From Kribbella qitaiheensis (lineage in GTDB: Bacteria > Actinomycetota > Actinomycetes > Propionibacteriales > Kribbellaceae), in contig NZ_CP043661.1 of NCBI RefSeq assembly GCF_014217565.1, positions 4,340,001-4,404,000 on the forward strand: 64,000 bases of DNA, given 5' to 3'. Every line of letters starts with the position of its first letter. The stretch's first letter is position 1. The notes under the pieces are model-generated. The model was not told where the DNA came from. It did no database searches and saw nothing but the letters and a program-made list of their open reading frames with translations. This document shows positions 42,150-50,252 of this stretch, one piece after another. The translations under genes and the position numbers were made by a program.

Positions 42150-42620
42150 GGATGGCGATGTGCATCGAGAGCAGCTAACACCGTGCACGGCCGGGCACGA
42201 GGCCCGTTGCTGGTCAACTTGTGCTGCTTAGCGCACACTGGACGCTCCTCTGCTATTGGCCCGAGTTGGCTTAGGAGGCCGCTCACAGAACTATTCGAGC
42301 ATCTGCACTCGCGTACCGCCGACTCTCGCCGCCGGGCAGCCACTGGCGACAACCCACGCATATCGCGTCGGCGAGGTGCTGCGGCCAGCGGCGGACGCTT
42401 CGTTCTCCGGTAGCCGCACCGGTGATGCCCGCACGGTCGTGAGTGCACTCCGGCTGTCGGGACGGATCGCACGTGGGCGCTGGCTCGCCGAGGGTTGGGT
42501 TGGATCGCGCGGGCGGCCTATGGCCGGCGGATGCGGAGTGCGGGCCTCCCAGGTACGAGGTGCCAGGTACTGCCGCACGAGCAGTGCCGAGGGCGATGCC
42601 GAGTGCCTAGTGCGGCGCGC

Positions 42621-42690
42621 GGGTGCGGCGCCGGGCGCGGGGTGCGCGGTGCCGGGCGCGGGGTGCGCGGTGCCGGGCGCGGGGTGCAAG
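42621..42690. repeat. Three tandem copies of a 21-base repeat
   Basis: GGTGCGCGGTGCCGGGCGCGG repeats with a 21-base period from 42641, preceded by a 20-base variant from 42621, and breaks down near 42690. It lies in the G-rich region upstream of the larger 32-base array. Confidence 0.75.
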
Positions 42691-42938
42691 TGCGCGGTAG
42701 CGGGCGCGCGGTATCCCGGGCGCGGGGCGCGGTGCCGGGTGCGGGGCGCGGTGCCGGGTGCGGGGGTGCCCGGTGCGCCGTGTCGGGTGCGGCTTCGGCG
42801 TGCGGGGTGCGAACGAGAGCCCGTGGTCTGGCCCATGGGGGGTTCGCGGCTGCGTGATCCGGCTTGTGGGGGGTTCGCGGCCAGTCGGCACCTGACGGGA
42901 TGCGAGGCACGAGACGTGCGGGGCAGGCGCGGTGCGGC

Positions 42939-43338
42939 GCGGATGGGCGGGTGCGCGGTGCGGATGCGGTGCGGATGGGCGGCTGCGCGGCGCGGATGCG
43001 GTGCGGATGGGCGGCTGCGCGGCGCGGATGCGGTGCGGATGGGCGGCTGCGCGGCGCGGATGCGGTGCGGATGGGCGGCTGCGCGGCGCGGATGCGGTGC
43101 GGATGGGCGGCTGCGCGGCGCGGATGCGGTGCGGATGGGCGGCTGCGCGGCGCGGATGCGGTGCGGATGGGCGGCTGCGCGGCGCGGATGCGGTGCGGAT
43201 GGGCGGCTGCGCGGCGCGGATGCGGTGCGGATGGGCGGCTGCGCGGCGCGGATGCGGTGCGGATGGGCGGCTGCGCGGCGCGGATGCGGTGCGGATGGGC
43301 GGCTGCGCGGTGCGGATGCGGTGCGGATGGGCGGCTGC
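42939..43338. repeat. Thirteen tandem copies of a 32-base repeat
   Basis: Units starting GCGGATGGGCGGCTGCGCGG occur every 32 bases at 42939, 42971, 43003 and so on to 43323. Central copies are identical; the first and last carry single changes. Because 32 is not a multiple of three, all three frames remain open and yield the same 32-residue peptide repeat in rotation, which shows that the long open frames here are not genes. It ends 86 bases before the parB stop. Confidence 0.95.
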
Positions 43339-43424
43339 AGGATCGGGTCCGCCTGGAGAGTCGGGTGGAGATGGGTGCGCCCTCCGGCCGGGGGGCGGGA
43401 GGGCGCTGGTGGGGAGGGGCGAGG

Positions 43425-44372
43425 TTAGTCGGTGGACTTGTTGGGGTCCATGAGGGTGACTATTCGTTCTAGGTCGTCGATGGTGGCGAACTCGACGGTG
43501 ATGCGGCCCTTGGTTTTGCCTAGGTCTACCTTGACGCGGGTTTCGAAGCGGTCTGAGAGGCGGTCGGCTAGGTCGACCAGGCGCGGGGCAACCGGCTTGT
43601 TGCGGCGGCGGGGTGGGATCGGGTCTTCGGCGGACATATCGCCTAGGGCAACGATCTCTTCGACTGTGCGGACCGAGAGGCCTTCTGCCACGATGCGTTG
43701 GGCTAGGCGTTCGATGGCGTCGCCGCTGGGGAGGCCTAGGAGTGCGCGGGCGTGGCCTGCCGAGAGGACGCCGGCTGCTACGCGGCGCTGTACGCCGGAG
43801 GGGAGCTTCAGGAGGCGGAGCGTGTTCGAGATCTGGGGGCGGGAGCGTCCGATGCGGGTGGCTAGGACTTCCTGGGTGCAGCCGAAGTCGTCGAGCATCT
43901 GCTGGTACGCCGCTGCTTCTTCCAGGGGGTTCAGCTGGCTGCGGTGAAGGTTCTCCAGCAGTGCGTCCCGGAGCATCACGTCGTCCGCGGTATCTCGGAC
44001 GATCGCCGGGATGGTCGTCAGGCCGGCCAGTTGGGTGGCCCGCCAGCGGCGCTCGCCCATCACCAGTTCGTACTTGTCGTCCTCGAGCTTGCGAACGACG
44101 ATCGGCTGAAGCAGCCCGATCTCCTTCACCGAGTGGACCAGCTCGTCCATCGCGTCTTCGTCGAAAACGCTCCGCGGCTGCTTCGCGTTCGGCGAGATCT
44201 TGTCGACCGCGATCTCAGCGAACTCCGCGCCCGGCACCGCGGCCAGTTCGGGCTGCGGCTTCGCCGGCGGTGCGCCGGGGATCGAGTTGGACTTACTGCC
44301 CATGACGGTGCTGCCGGGAGTGGTCGTGCTGGGAATCAGCGCACCGAGCCCACGTCCGAGTCGGGTGTTCAT
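43425..44372 (-). CDS. parB: Chromosome-partitioning protein ParB
   Basis: The 315-residue CTPase binds parS and spreads as a clamp. Visible parts are the N-terminal ParA-interacting peptide MNTRLGRGLGALIP, the CTP-binding motifs ELVMGERRWRA and LLENLHRSQLNPLEEA, the HTH region TQEVLATRIGRSRPQISNTLRLLKL, and a C-terminal dimerisation domain. The start ATG follows AGGGAGCG. It lies downstream of parA across a 222-base gap in which I see no further gene. Three parS sites lie in the region following its 3-prime end. Confidence 0.96.
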   Translation of the reverse strand: MNTRLGRGLGALIPSTTTPGSTVMGSKSNSIPGAPPAKPQPELAAVPGAEFAEIAVDKISPNAKQPRSVFDEDAMDELVHSVKEIGLLQPIVVRKLEDDKYELVMGERRWRATQLAGLTTIPAIVRDTADDVMLRDALLENLHRSQLNPLEEAAAYQQMLDDFGCTQEVLATRIGRSRPQISNTLRLLKLPSGVQRRVAAGVLSAGHARALLGLPSGDAIERLAQRIVAEGLSVRTVEEIVALGDMSAEDPIPPRRRNKPVAPRLVDLADRLSDRFETRVKVDLGKTKGRITVEFATIDDLERIVTLMDPNKSTD

Positions 44373-44594
44373 CGACGCTCCCTAGAAATTCGACTGTCCT
44401 GAACTGACAACAACTTCGTCATGCCGCCCCCGGGTACCTAAACACTCCAGAACACCTGCGCCACGGTAACCGGTCGACCCAGCCACTCGCCGTCCAACCC
44501 CACCATCGTCCGCCGCAAAGACCGGCGTGGACAGCTTCGTCCGGGCGCGTCTCCCCACAGAAAACTAGCCATGGCGAGGTCCTGCCTAGAACGG

Positions 44595-46274
44595 TCAGGC
44601 GTTGTTGCGCATGGCGATCTCGCGGCTCGCCTCGAGGTACGAGAGCGCGCCCGCGGAAGCCGGGTCGTACGCCAGCACGGTCTGACCGTGGCTGGGCGCT
44701 TCGGAGATGCGGACCGAGCGCGGGACGGCGGTACGCAGTACTGCGTCCTGGAAGTGGCCGCGGACTTCGGCTGCCACCTCGCCGGCGAGCTTGGTGCGAG
44801 CGTCGTACATGGTCAGCAGGATGGTGGAGACGTCCAGGGTCGGGTTCAGGTGCGACTTCACCATGTCGATGTGACGCAGCAACTGGGATAGACCTTCGAG
44901 CGCGTAGTACTCGCTCTGGATCGGGACCAGGACCTCGCGGGCTGCCGTCAACGCGTTCACGGTGAGCAGACCGAGCGACGGCGGGCAATCGATGAAGACG
45001 TAGTCGTACTTCTCGCCCGCTGCTTCCGTCTCCGCGAGGTGCGCGTCGAGGGCCTTCTTCAGGCGGCTCTCGCGGGCGACGATGCTGACGAGCTCGATCT
45101 CGGCGCCCGCCAAGTCGATCGTGGCCGGGACGACCATGATGCCCGGGTGCTCGGCGCAGGGGGCGAGCAACTTGCTCAGCGGCTCCCCTTCGATGACGGC
45201 CTCGTAGATACCTGGGGTCCCCTCCGAGTGCTCGATACCGAGGGCGGTCGAGGCGTTGCCCTGGGGGTCGAGGTCGATCACCAGGATCCGCGCGCCGTAG
45301 AGAGCAAGGCCGGCCGCGACGTTCACCGTGGTGGTGGTTTTGCCGACCCCGCCCTTCTGGTTGGCGACGACGAAGACCCGGGTTTCGGCGGGCAGCGGGA
45401 ACTCGCGGCCCATGGTGCGTCCTTCGTTCACGAGCAGGGTCCGTTCGGTGGCGGCGGCGATCGGCGTTTCGAGAAGTCGTCGTTGAAGCTCGTCCGAGGT
45501 GGCCCGCGCGGCGATCTGTGCGGCAGTCATGGCGCCCATTCCAATAGGTGCGGGACTCGGCCCGAAGAGGATGTCCGTTGGGGTCGGGGCAGGTTTGCCC
45601 CCAGGTTCATCCACAGGCCTCTGTGGATGAATTCCCGCGTGAAGCGGTGTTTTCAGGGGGTAGTCATCCACAGGGCGTGGAGATTCCGGGAAGTCCTCGT
45701 CCTCGAGTGCGGGGGCCTCTGCTTCGACCAAAACCTCGGTAGCGGTTTCACGTGAAACAGGAGTCGGCGGCGCTTGGATCGGCTCACTACCGAGACCGAG
45801 CGAGGCTGCCGCGCGAAGCGGTGAAGGGGCGTCGTTGAGATCCGAAGACCGGTTCGGAGGCGAACGAAACTTGTCGCGGTCCGCCTCCGGGGCTGGCATC
45901 GAACCGGCAGACCGGGACGACTCGCCGACCTCAACATCCGCGTCGCCAGAGTCGCCGCCAGCGTGGGCATCCTCGACGGCAGGAGACTCGGCCTCGGTCA
46001 CGGCCGTCGTACCAGGGACAACCGCACCACCGATGAGGGCACTGATCGATGGAGGAACAGAGGCGTCGCCGGTCTCGTGGTGCTTGACACCAGACTGCGG
46101 CGGAGCCTCCACAGGGCGATCAGCTTCAGTAGCGATGGAGTGGGGGGCATCCGAGGTGTCCGGATCCGGAGTCACCAGACGGACTGCTGCCGGGCCCGGA
46201 GTGGGCCAGCCGATCCCCTGTGTGGTCCGGGGTTCCCCGGTGCTCTTGTCAGGCCATCCGAGGGCACGACTCAC
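44595..46274 (-). CDS. parA: Chromosome-partitioning ATPase ParA with long N-terminal extension
   Basis: The C-terminal 270 residues are a ParA/Soj ATPase: VVANQKGGVGKTTTTVNVAA (deviant Walker A), LVIDLDPQGNASTAL, YDYVFIDCPPSLGLLTVNAL and VPRSVRISEAPSHGQTV. The upstream 290 residues are acidic, Pro-rich and probably disordered, and include PVSRET, encoded by a parS site, as in Streptomyces ParA. GTG 46274 is chosen because it lies just after GGGAGG at the rsmG stop. A shorter protein from ATG 45539 (MGAMTAAQIAA) would match the usual family length, so the start is uncertain. Confidence 0.9.
   Translation of the reverse strand: MSRALGWPDKSTGEPRTTQGIGWPTPGPAAVRLVTPDPDTSDAPHSIATEADRPVEAPPQSGVKHHETGDASVPPSISALIGGAVVPGTTAVTEAESPAVEDAHAGGDSGDADVEVGESSRSAGSMPAPEADRDKFRSPPNRSSDLNDAPSPLRAAASLGLGSEPIQAPPTPVSRETATEVLVEAEAPALEDEDFPESPRPVDDYPLKTPLHAGIHPQRPVDEPGGKPAPTPTDILFGPSPAPIGMGAMTAAQIAARATSDELQRRLLETPIAAATERTLLVNEGRTMGREFPLPAETRVFVVANQKGGVGKTTTTVNVAAGLALYGARILVIDLDPQGNASTALGIEHSEGTPGIYEAVIEGEPLSKLLAPCAEHPGIMVVPATIDLAGAEIELVSIVARESRLKKALDAHLAETEAAGEKYDYVFIDCPPSLGLLTVNALTAAREVLVPIQSEYYALEGLSQLLRHIDMVKSHLNPTLDVSTILLTMYDARTKLAGEVAAEVRGHFQDAVLRTAVPRSVRISEAPSHGQTVLAYDPASAGALSYLEASREIAMRNNA
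45745..45758. promoter_or_regulatory. parS site within parA
   Basis: Exact core GTTTCACGTGAAAC, lying in the N-terminal extension of parA where it encodes the peptide VSRET. Confidence 0.92.
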
Positions 46275-46282
46275 GAACCCGC

Positions 46283-46954
46283 TCACCTCCCGCGTCTTCT
46301 GTGCTGGGATCCCCGCGCAGCACGTCCGGCCACAATACTCACGACTGTCGTCGGCTGGGCCAGTTCGTCTACACCGAGTTGGTGAACGTGCCATTCCTCC
46401 GCGCCGAGAGCCTCCAGCTCCGCTTCGGATCCGGCCAGTTCCTCCTCCGCGGACGCGCCCTTCATCGCCAGCATCAGCCCACCCTCGACACACAGCGGCA
46501 GGCACCAGCCGGCCAGCTTGCCCAGTGGAGCGACTGCCCGGGAGGCGACCACGTCGTAGGACGCCGGCGCCAGATCCTCGGCCCGCGCGCGAACGACCTC
46601 GGCGTTGTCGCAACCGAGTTGCTCGACTGTCTCATCCAGGAAGGTGGTACGCCGGAGCAACGGCTCGACGAGCGCAACCTCGAGGTCAGGGCGAACGATG
46701 GCGAGCACGATCCCCGGCAGGCCCGCGCCGGTACCGATGTCGGCCACCGTCGCGTACTCCGGGATCAAGCGCTCCAGCAAAGCGCAGTTCAGCAGATGCC
46801 TCTCCCAGAGCCGCGGCACCTCGCGCGGGCCGATCAGGCCCCGCAGCGTCCCCTCGGTGGCGAGCAACTCGGCATAGGCCGCAAGCCGATCCGCCGCTCG
46901 CGGAAACAGCTTCTCCACGAGCGGCGGGGTTTCACGTGAAACGCGATCCGTCAC
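46283..46954 (-). CDS. rsmG: 16S rRNA (guanine-N7)-methyltransferase RsmG (GidB)
   Basis: The 223-residue protein methylates G527 of 16S rRNA. It has PRLWERHLLNCALLERLIP, the SAM motif VADIGTGAGLPGIVLAI, VEPLLRRTTFLDETV and VVASRAVAPLGKLAGWCLPL. The N terminus MTDRVSRETPPL is encoded over a parS site (46929-46942). It is followed by parA, whose possible GTG overlaps the rsmG TGA. Confidence 0.95.
   Translation of the reverse strand: MTDRVSRETPPLVEKLFPRAADRLAAYAELLATEGTLRGLIGPREVPRLWERHLLNCALLERLIPEYATVADIGTGAGLPGIVLAIVRPDLEVALVEPLLRRTTFLDETVEQLGCDNAEVVRARAEDLAPASYDVVASRAVAPLGKLAGWCLPLCVEGGLMLAMKGASAEEELAGSEAELEALGAEEWHVHQLGVDELAQPTTVVSIVAGRAARGSQHRRRGR
46929..46942. promoter_or_regulatory. 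parS site within rsmG
   Basis: Exact core GTTTCACGTGAAAC, within the first codons of rsmG; it encodes VSRET at residues 5-9. Confidence 0.92.
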
Positions 46955-46970
46955 GAGCAGTACACGGCGA

Positions 46971-47492
46971 TCATCGCGCGGGCTGAACGACGACCCGGCG
47001 ACGCGGCTCCTCGCCCTCGGACTCGCTGGTCAAGCCGGCAGCAGCCACGACGTCGTGGACGACCTTGCGCTCGAACGGCGTCATCGGGTCCAGCCGCACC
47101 GACGTACCGGCGGCCTTGACCTCTTCGACGGCCTTACGCCCGACCTCTTCCAACTCGGCCTTCCGGTTCGCCCGGTAGTTCGAGACATCCAGCATCAACC
47201 GCGAACGCTCACCGGTCTCCCGGTACACCGCTAGCCGCGTGAGCTCCTGCAGAGCCTCCAGCACCTTGCCGTTCTCGCCCACCAGGTTGCTCAGGTCAGC
47301 GCCGACGATCGAGACCGCGGCACGGTCTCCGTCGATGTCCATGTCGATGTCGCCATCGAGGTCGGCGATATCGAGCAGTTCTTCCAGGTAGTCGGCCGCG
47401 ATGTCACTCTCGGCCTCCAGCGCCTTCAGGTGGTCGTTCGCCGCCGGGGCGGACTTCTCGGTCGCCTCGGTGTTCTGCATGCCGTCGCTCAC
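46971..47492 (-). CDS. jag: Jag/KhpB-family RNA-binding protein (KH and R3H domains)
   Basis: The 173-residue protein has an acidic N terminus, a KH-type domain (VSIVGADLSNLVGENGKVLEAL, LTRLAVYRETGERSRLMLDV) and an R3H domain (KAVEEVKAAGTSVRLDPMTPFERKVVHDVV). It is an RNA-binding protein conserved between yidC and rsmG. GTG 47492 is chosen because AAGGAG precedes it; a longer frame to 47525 adds unrelated residues. Confidence 0.92.
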   Translation of the reverse strand: MSDGMQNTEATEKSAPAANDHLKALEAESDIAADYLEELLDIADLDGDIDMDIDGDRAAVSIVGADLSNLVGENGKVLEALQELTRLAVYRETGERSRLMLDVSNYRANRKAELEEVGRKAVEEVKAAGTSVRLDPMTPFERKVVHDVVAAAGLTSESEGEEPRRRVVVQPAR

Positions 47493-47585
47493 GGCCACTC
47501 CTTCACAGTTCGAGATCCGCCCCACGGGGACCCAGGTCGTTCACAGCAGAGGAAATACAGGCGGTACCGGCCCGGACCGGGCCAG

Positions 47586-48797
47586 CTATCGGTCCTGCGG
47601 GCGGGCCGGTGATCCCCCACCGGGCTTCTTCTGCGCGGCCTTCTTCTGGGCTGCCTGCCGTGCGGCGCGTGACTTCGCGGCCGGCTGACGCTTCGCTCCG
47701 GACGGAGTCTGGTTCGCCGCCGCTGCCTTCTTGGCGGCAGGCTGCTGGCCGTTGTTCGCCGGCTTCGTCTGCCCGTTGCTGACAGCGGTGCTCGGCGGGG
47801 TGTCCGTCGCGCCCGTGGCACCCGTACGCCGGTCGCTGCGCGACTGACGCTTCGGCTGCTGCCGGGCCACTGGGCGGTTCTCGGTGATCGTGTCGGTCGA
47901 CGACTCGTCCGCGTCAGCAGGACGGCCGGCCTTCAGGTTGTGCTCACGCTTGCGGGCCTGCATGGAGTCGTACGCCGGCGTCCCGGGAGCAGGGTTGCGG
48001 CGGATCACGTAGAACTGCTGGCCCATCGTCCACAGGTTCGAGACGAACCAGTAGATCAGCACACCGATCGGGAAGTTGAAGCCACCGATCAGGAAGAAGA
48101 CCGGGAAGACGTAGAGCATGATCTTCTGCATCTGCGCCGCCTGGCCCTCGAGGGCCTCCTTCGGCATGTTCTTGCGCATCAGCTGCAGCTGCGTGGTGAA
48201 CATCGTCGCGGTCATCATGATGATCAACACGATGGCGACGATCTTGACGTTCGTCTCGCCCGAGCCGTTGGCCTTCAGGAAGGTCTGCGAGATCTCCGCG
48301 CCGAAGATCTTCGCGTGCTGCAGCGAGTTGACGTGCGGCTCCATGATGCCGCTGTGCGCCTTACCCTTCGACGCGTAGTCGAGCACGCGGAAGAGCGCCA
48401 GGAAGATCGGCGACTGGAGCAGCAGCGGCAGGCACGAGGAGAACGGGTTGGTGCCCGTCTCCTTGTACAGCTTCATCATTTCCTGGCCGAGCTTCTCCCG
48501 GTCGTGGCCGTACTTCTTCTGCAGTTCCTTCATCTTCGGCTGCAGCAGCTGCATGTTCCGGCTGGACCGGATCTGCCGCACGAAGAGCGGGATCAGCAGG
48601 GTCCGGATGACGATGGTCAGGCCGGCGATCGACAGCGCCCAGGCCCAGCCGCTGTTCGGATCGAACACCTGTGACAGCAGCCAGTGCCATCCGACCAGCA
48701 GCGCCGACACCGCCCAGTACAGCGGCGTCATGACGGCGTTGAAAATGCCTACGATCCCGTCCCACAAAGCGAGTTCGGGGATGGCCAGAAGAGTCAC
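47586..48797 (-). CDS. yidC: Membrane protein insertase YidC
   Basis: The 403-residue protein has five transmembrane segments with the YidC core: WALSIAGLTIVIRTLLIPLF carrying the essential groove arginine, RNMQLLQPKMKELQKKYG (coiled cytoplasmic loop), GTNPFSSCLPLLLQSPIFLALF and FPIGVLIYWFVSNLWTMGQQ. The last 120 residues are a basic, Ala/Lys/Gln-rich tail (AKKAAAANQ, AQKKAAQKK) that may contact the ribosome. GTG 48797 overlaps the yidD stop region. An AGGTG six bases before it may be the ribosome site. Confidence 0.94.
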   Translation of the reverse strand: MTLLAIPELALWDGIVGIFNAVMTPLYWAVSALLVGWHWLLSQVFDPNSGWAWALSIAGLTIVIRTLLIPLFVRQIRSSRNMQLLQPKMKELQKKYGHDREKLGQEMMKLYKETGTNPFSSCLPLLLQSPIFLALFRVLDYASKGKAHSGIMEPHVNSLQHAKIFGAEISQTFLKANGSGETNVKIVAIVLIIMMTATMFTTQLQLMRKNMPKEALEGQAAQMQKIMLYVFPVFFLIGGFNFPIGVLIYWFVSNLWTMGQQFYVIRRNPAPGTPAYDSMQARKREHNLKAGRPADADESSTDTITENRPVARQQPKRQSRSDRRTGATGATDTPPSTAVSNGQTKPANNGQQPAAKKAAAANQTPSGAKRQPAAKSRAARQAAQKKAAQKKPGGGSPARPQDR

Positions 48798-49109
48798 TCA
48801 AGCACCTCGCTGCGCTGGCCCGGCGTCGACAGACGATCCGGGCTGATTGGCGGAGACCGAGTCTCCGCGATCGACATCTATAGCTGGAACGGGGTCGTAG
48901 CCGCCGGGGTTCCACGGGTGGCAGCGGGCGAGTCTCCTCGCCGCCAGCCAGCTACCGCGCACCGCACCGTGGCGTTCGACCGCTTCCAGGGCGTAAGCAG
49001 AACAACTGGGGTAGAACCGGCACACCTGGCCGTAGATCGGGCTGATGACCTTCCGGTACACCTTCAGGAAGCCGATCAGCCCGTACGCGACGGGAGAGTG
49101 CTTCATCAT
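48798..49109 (-). CDS. yidD: Membrane protein insertion efficiency factor YidD
   Basis: The 103-residue protein has the YidD signature YRKVISPIYGQVCRFYPSCSAYALEAVERHG and RLARCHPWNPGGYDPVP. The YidD part ends near residue 78; a short tail follows. It overlaps rnpA by 4 bases. Confidence 0.94.
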   Translation of the reverse strand: MMKHSPVAYGLIGFLKVYRKVISPIYGQVCRFYPSCSAYALEAVERHGAVRGSWLAARRLARCHPWNPGGYDPVPAIDVDRGDSVSANQPGSSVDAGPAQRGA

Positions 49110-49462
49110 CGGGCGTCCAGGACGCGCTTCAGGGCGCCATCGACATCGGCCACGAGTTCGTCGTACGACGAGGTGGCCGTCGCCGGCAGTGCCCGCACCA
49201 CGGTCAGGCTGCCCGCGGGTAGTTCCTCGATCCGCGCCGCCATCACAGCGCGCAGGCGGCGGTGAACCCGGTTCCGCAGAACCGCATTTCCCACCGCTTT
49301 GTTCACCACGAATCCGACGCGAGCAGGCTCGGCATCGGCCGGCTGTGAGCCGGAGGGGCAGAACAGATGGACCACCACCGCGCGCCGGCCCGCGCGCCGT
49401 CCGGAACGGACAGCGCGGCGGAAGTCGTCGGACCGGCGGAGCCGGTTCGACGAAGGCAACAC
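49106..49462 (-). CDS. rnpA: Ribonuclease P protein component
   Basis: The 118-residue protein has NRLRRSDDFRRAVRSGRR, RVGFVVNKAVGNAVLRNRVHRRLR (the RNR RNA-binding motif) and a C-terminal helix. It assists 5-prime processing of tRNA with the RNase P RNA. It lies between rpmH and yidD in the universal order. Confidence 0.95.
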   Translation of the reverse strand: MLPSSNRLRRSDDFRRAVRSGRRAGRRAVVVHLFCPSGSQPADAEPARVGFVVNKAVGNAVLRNRVHRRLRAVMAARIEELPAGSLTVVRALPATATSSYDELVADVDGALKRVLDAR

Positions 49463-49501
49463 GGGGTGGTCACCGTCACCAGCGGGTGTCGGCCGGGTGG
49501 C

Positions 49502-49639
49502 TCACGCCGCCAGGCGCTGACGGCCCTTGGTGCGGCGGGAGGCGAGGATCGCGCGGCCCGCGCGGGTGCGCATCCGAAGACGGAAGCCGTGCTTCTTGTG
49601 CCGACGACGGTTGTTCGGCTGGAACGTCCGCTTGCTCAC
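49502..49639 (-). CDS. rpmH: 50S ribosomal protein L34
   Basis: A 45-codon minus-strand gene starting at GTG 49639: VSKRTFQPNNRRRHKKHGF, RMRTRAGRAILASRR, KGRQRLAA, then TGA at 49502. This is the complete L34 sequence. It begins the leftward operon rpmH-rnpA-yidD-yidC and is divergent from dnaA. Confidence 0.97.
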   Translation of the reverse strand: MSKRTFQPNNRRRHKKHGFRLRMRTRAGRAILASRRTKGRQRLAA

Positions 49640-50252
49640 TGGAATGACTCCGGTTACTCGAGATCACGATGTCGACAAATCCACTGGTAGATCTGTCCTT
49701 GGTGGAACTCCTGCTCACCGCTCGAGAAACCAGGGTTCCTCATGGAGCGCAGCACGAAACGGCCGGTTCAACACCGACCGATCCACGGTACGTGGCCGCC
49801 TGTGGACAGGTCAAACCAGCCGTCCCCATAGTTTTCCACAGGCCTGTGGAAGAATCGCGTCCCGCGCTCGTCTGCGGCAGCTCGTCACACAGTGACGGAA
49901 ACCGCTACCAAGCGCGACCGGCCACCATGATTACCCTCCGGCGTCCACCCGACACGCCGGAGGTTGCCCCCAATTTGCCATCCATAGCCTGTGGATGACG
50001 GCTTGAAGCGCCATGGCTGGACTTGTTAGCGTCGGCTCCTCACAGCAGAGGTCCCCTCCCCTCGGCTCGGTAACCAAGTAGCTCCGCGCTTCGTTCACAA
50101 CTGTGGACAACGGTGTGGACAATGAGGAAACCGGCTGAGGAGAACAGCAACTGCACGATGTGGCCAGCACGTCACATCGGCAGGGGGTCGGGTCGAAAGG
50201 TCGCGCAGCGGTCGGGCGCTGCCACCGCAGCAAGTGATTCGGGGAGCAACGC
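49640..50252. promoter_or_regulatory. rpmH-dnaA intergenic region with DnaA boxes
   Basis: No gene is present. Two perfect boxes in the TGTGGACAA orientation lie at 50102-50110 and 50114-50122, shortly before the dnaA start; near-matches are at 49801 (TGTGGACAG), 49832 (TTTTCCACA), 49845 (TGTGGAAGA) and 49990 (TGTGGATGA). The region should hold the divergent promoters of rpmH and dnaA; the paired boxes are placed for DnaA autoregulation or origin function. Confidence 0.8.

Larger units (their letters stand above)
41514..42938. other. Gene-poor region with parS sites and short repeats
   Basis: No frame here has a recognisable protein motif. Apart from the two parS sites and the 21-base repeat listed separately, there are short tandem motifs such as three copies of GGTTGTCGGCGC around 41978-42013. 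Base composition switches from C-rich on the plus strand (41.6-42.1 kb) to G-rich (from 42.5 kb). Confidence 0.5.

Noticed and set aside
42150..42330. tRNA or small structured RNA in the gene-poor region
   Set aside because: I could not find a cloverleaf or a convincing T-loop/anticodon pattern.
42939..43338. CRISPR-like array of 32-base repeats
   Set aside because: The units are contiguous with no spacers and no cas genes are nearby.
42256..43472. Long open frames encoding a 32-residue peptide repeat (MRCGWAAARRGCGADGRL...)
   Set aside because: They are translations of a 32-base tandem repeat in which every frame is open because the unit lacks stops; there is no ribosome site and no non-repetitive protein domain.
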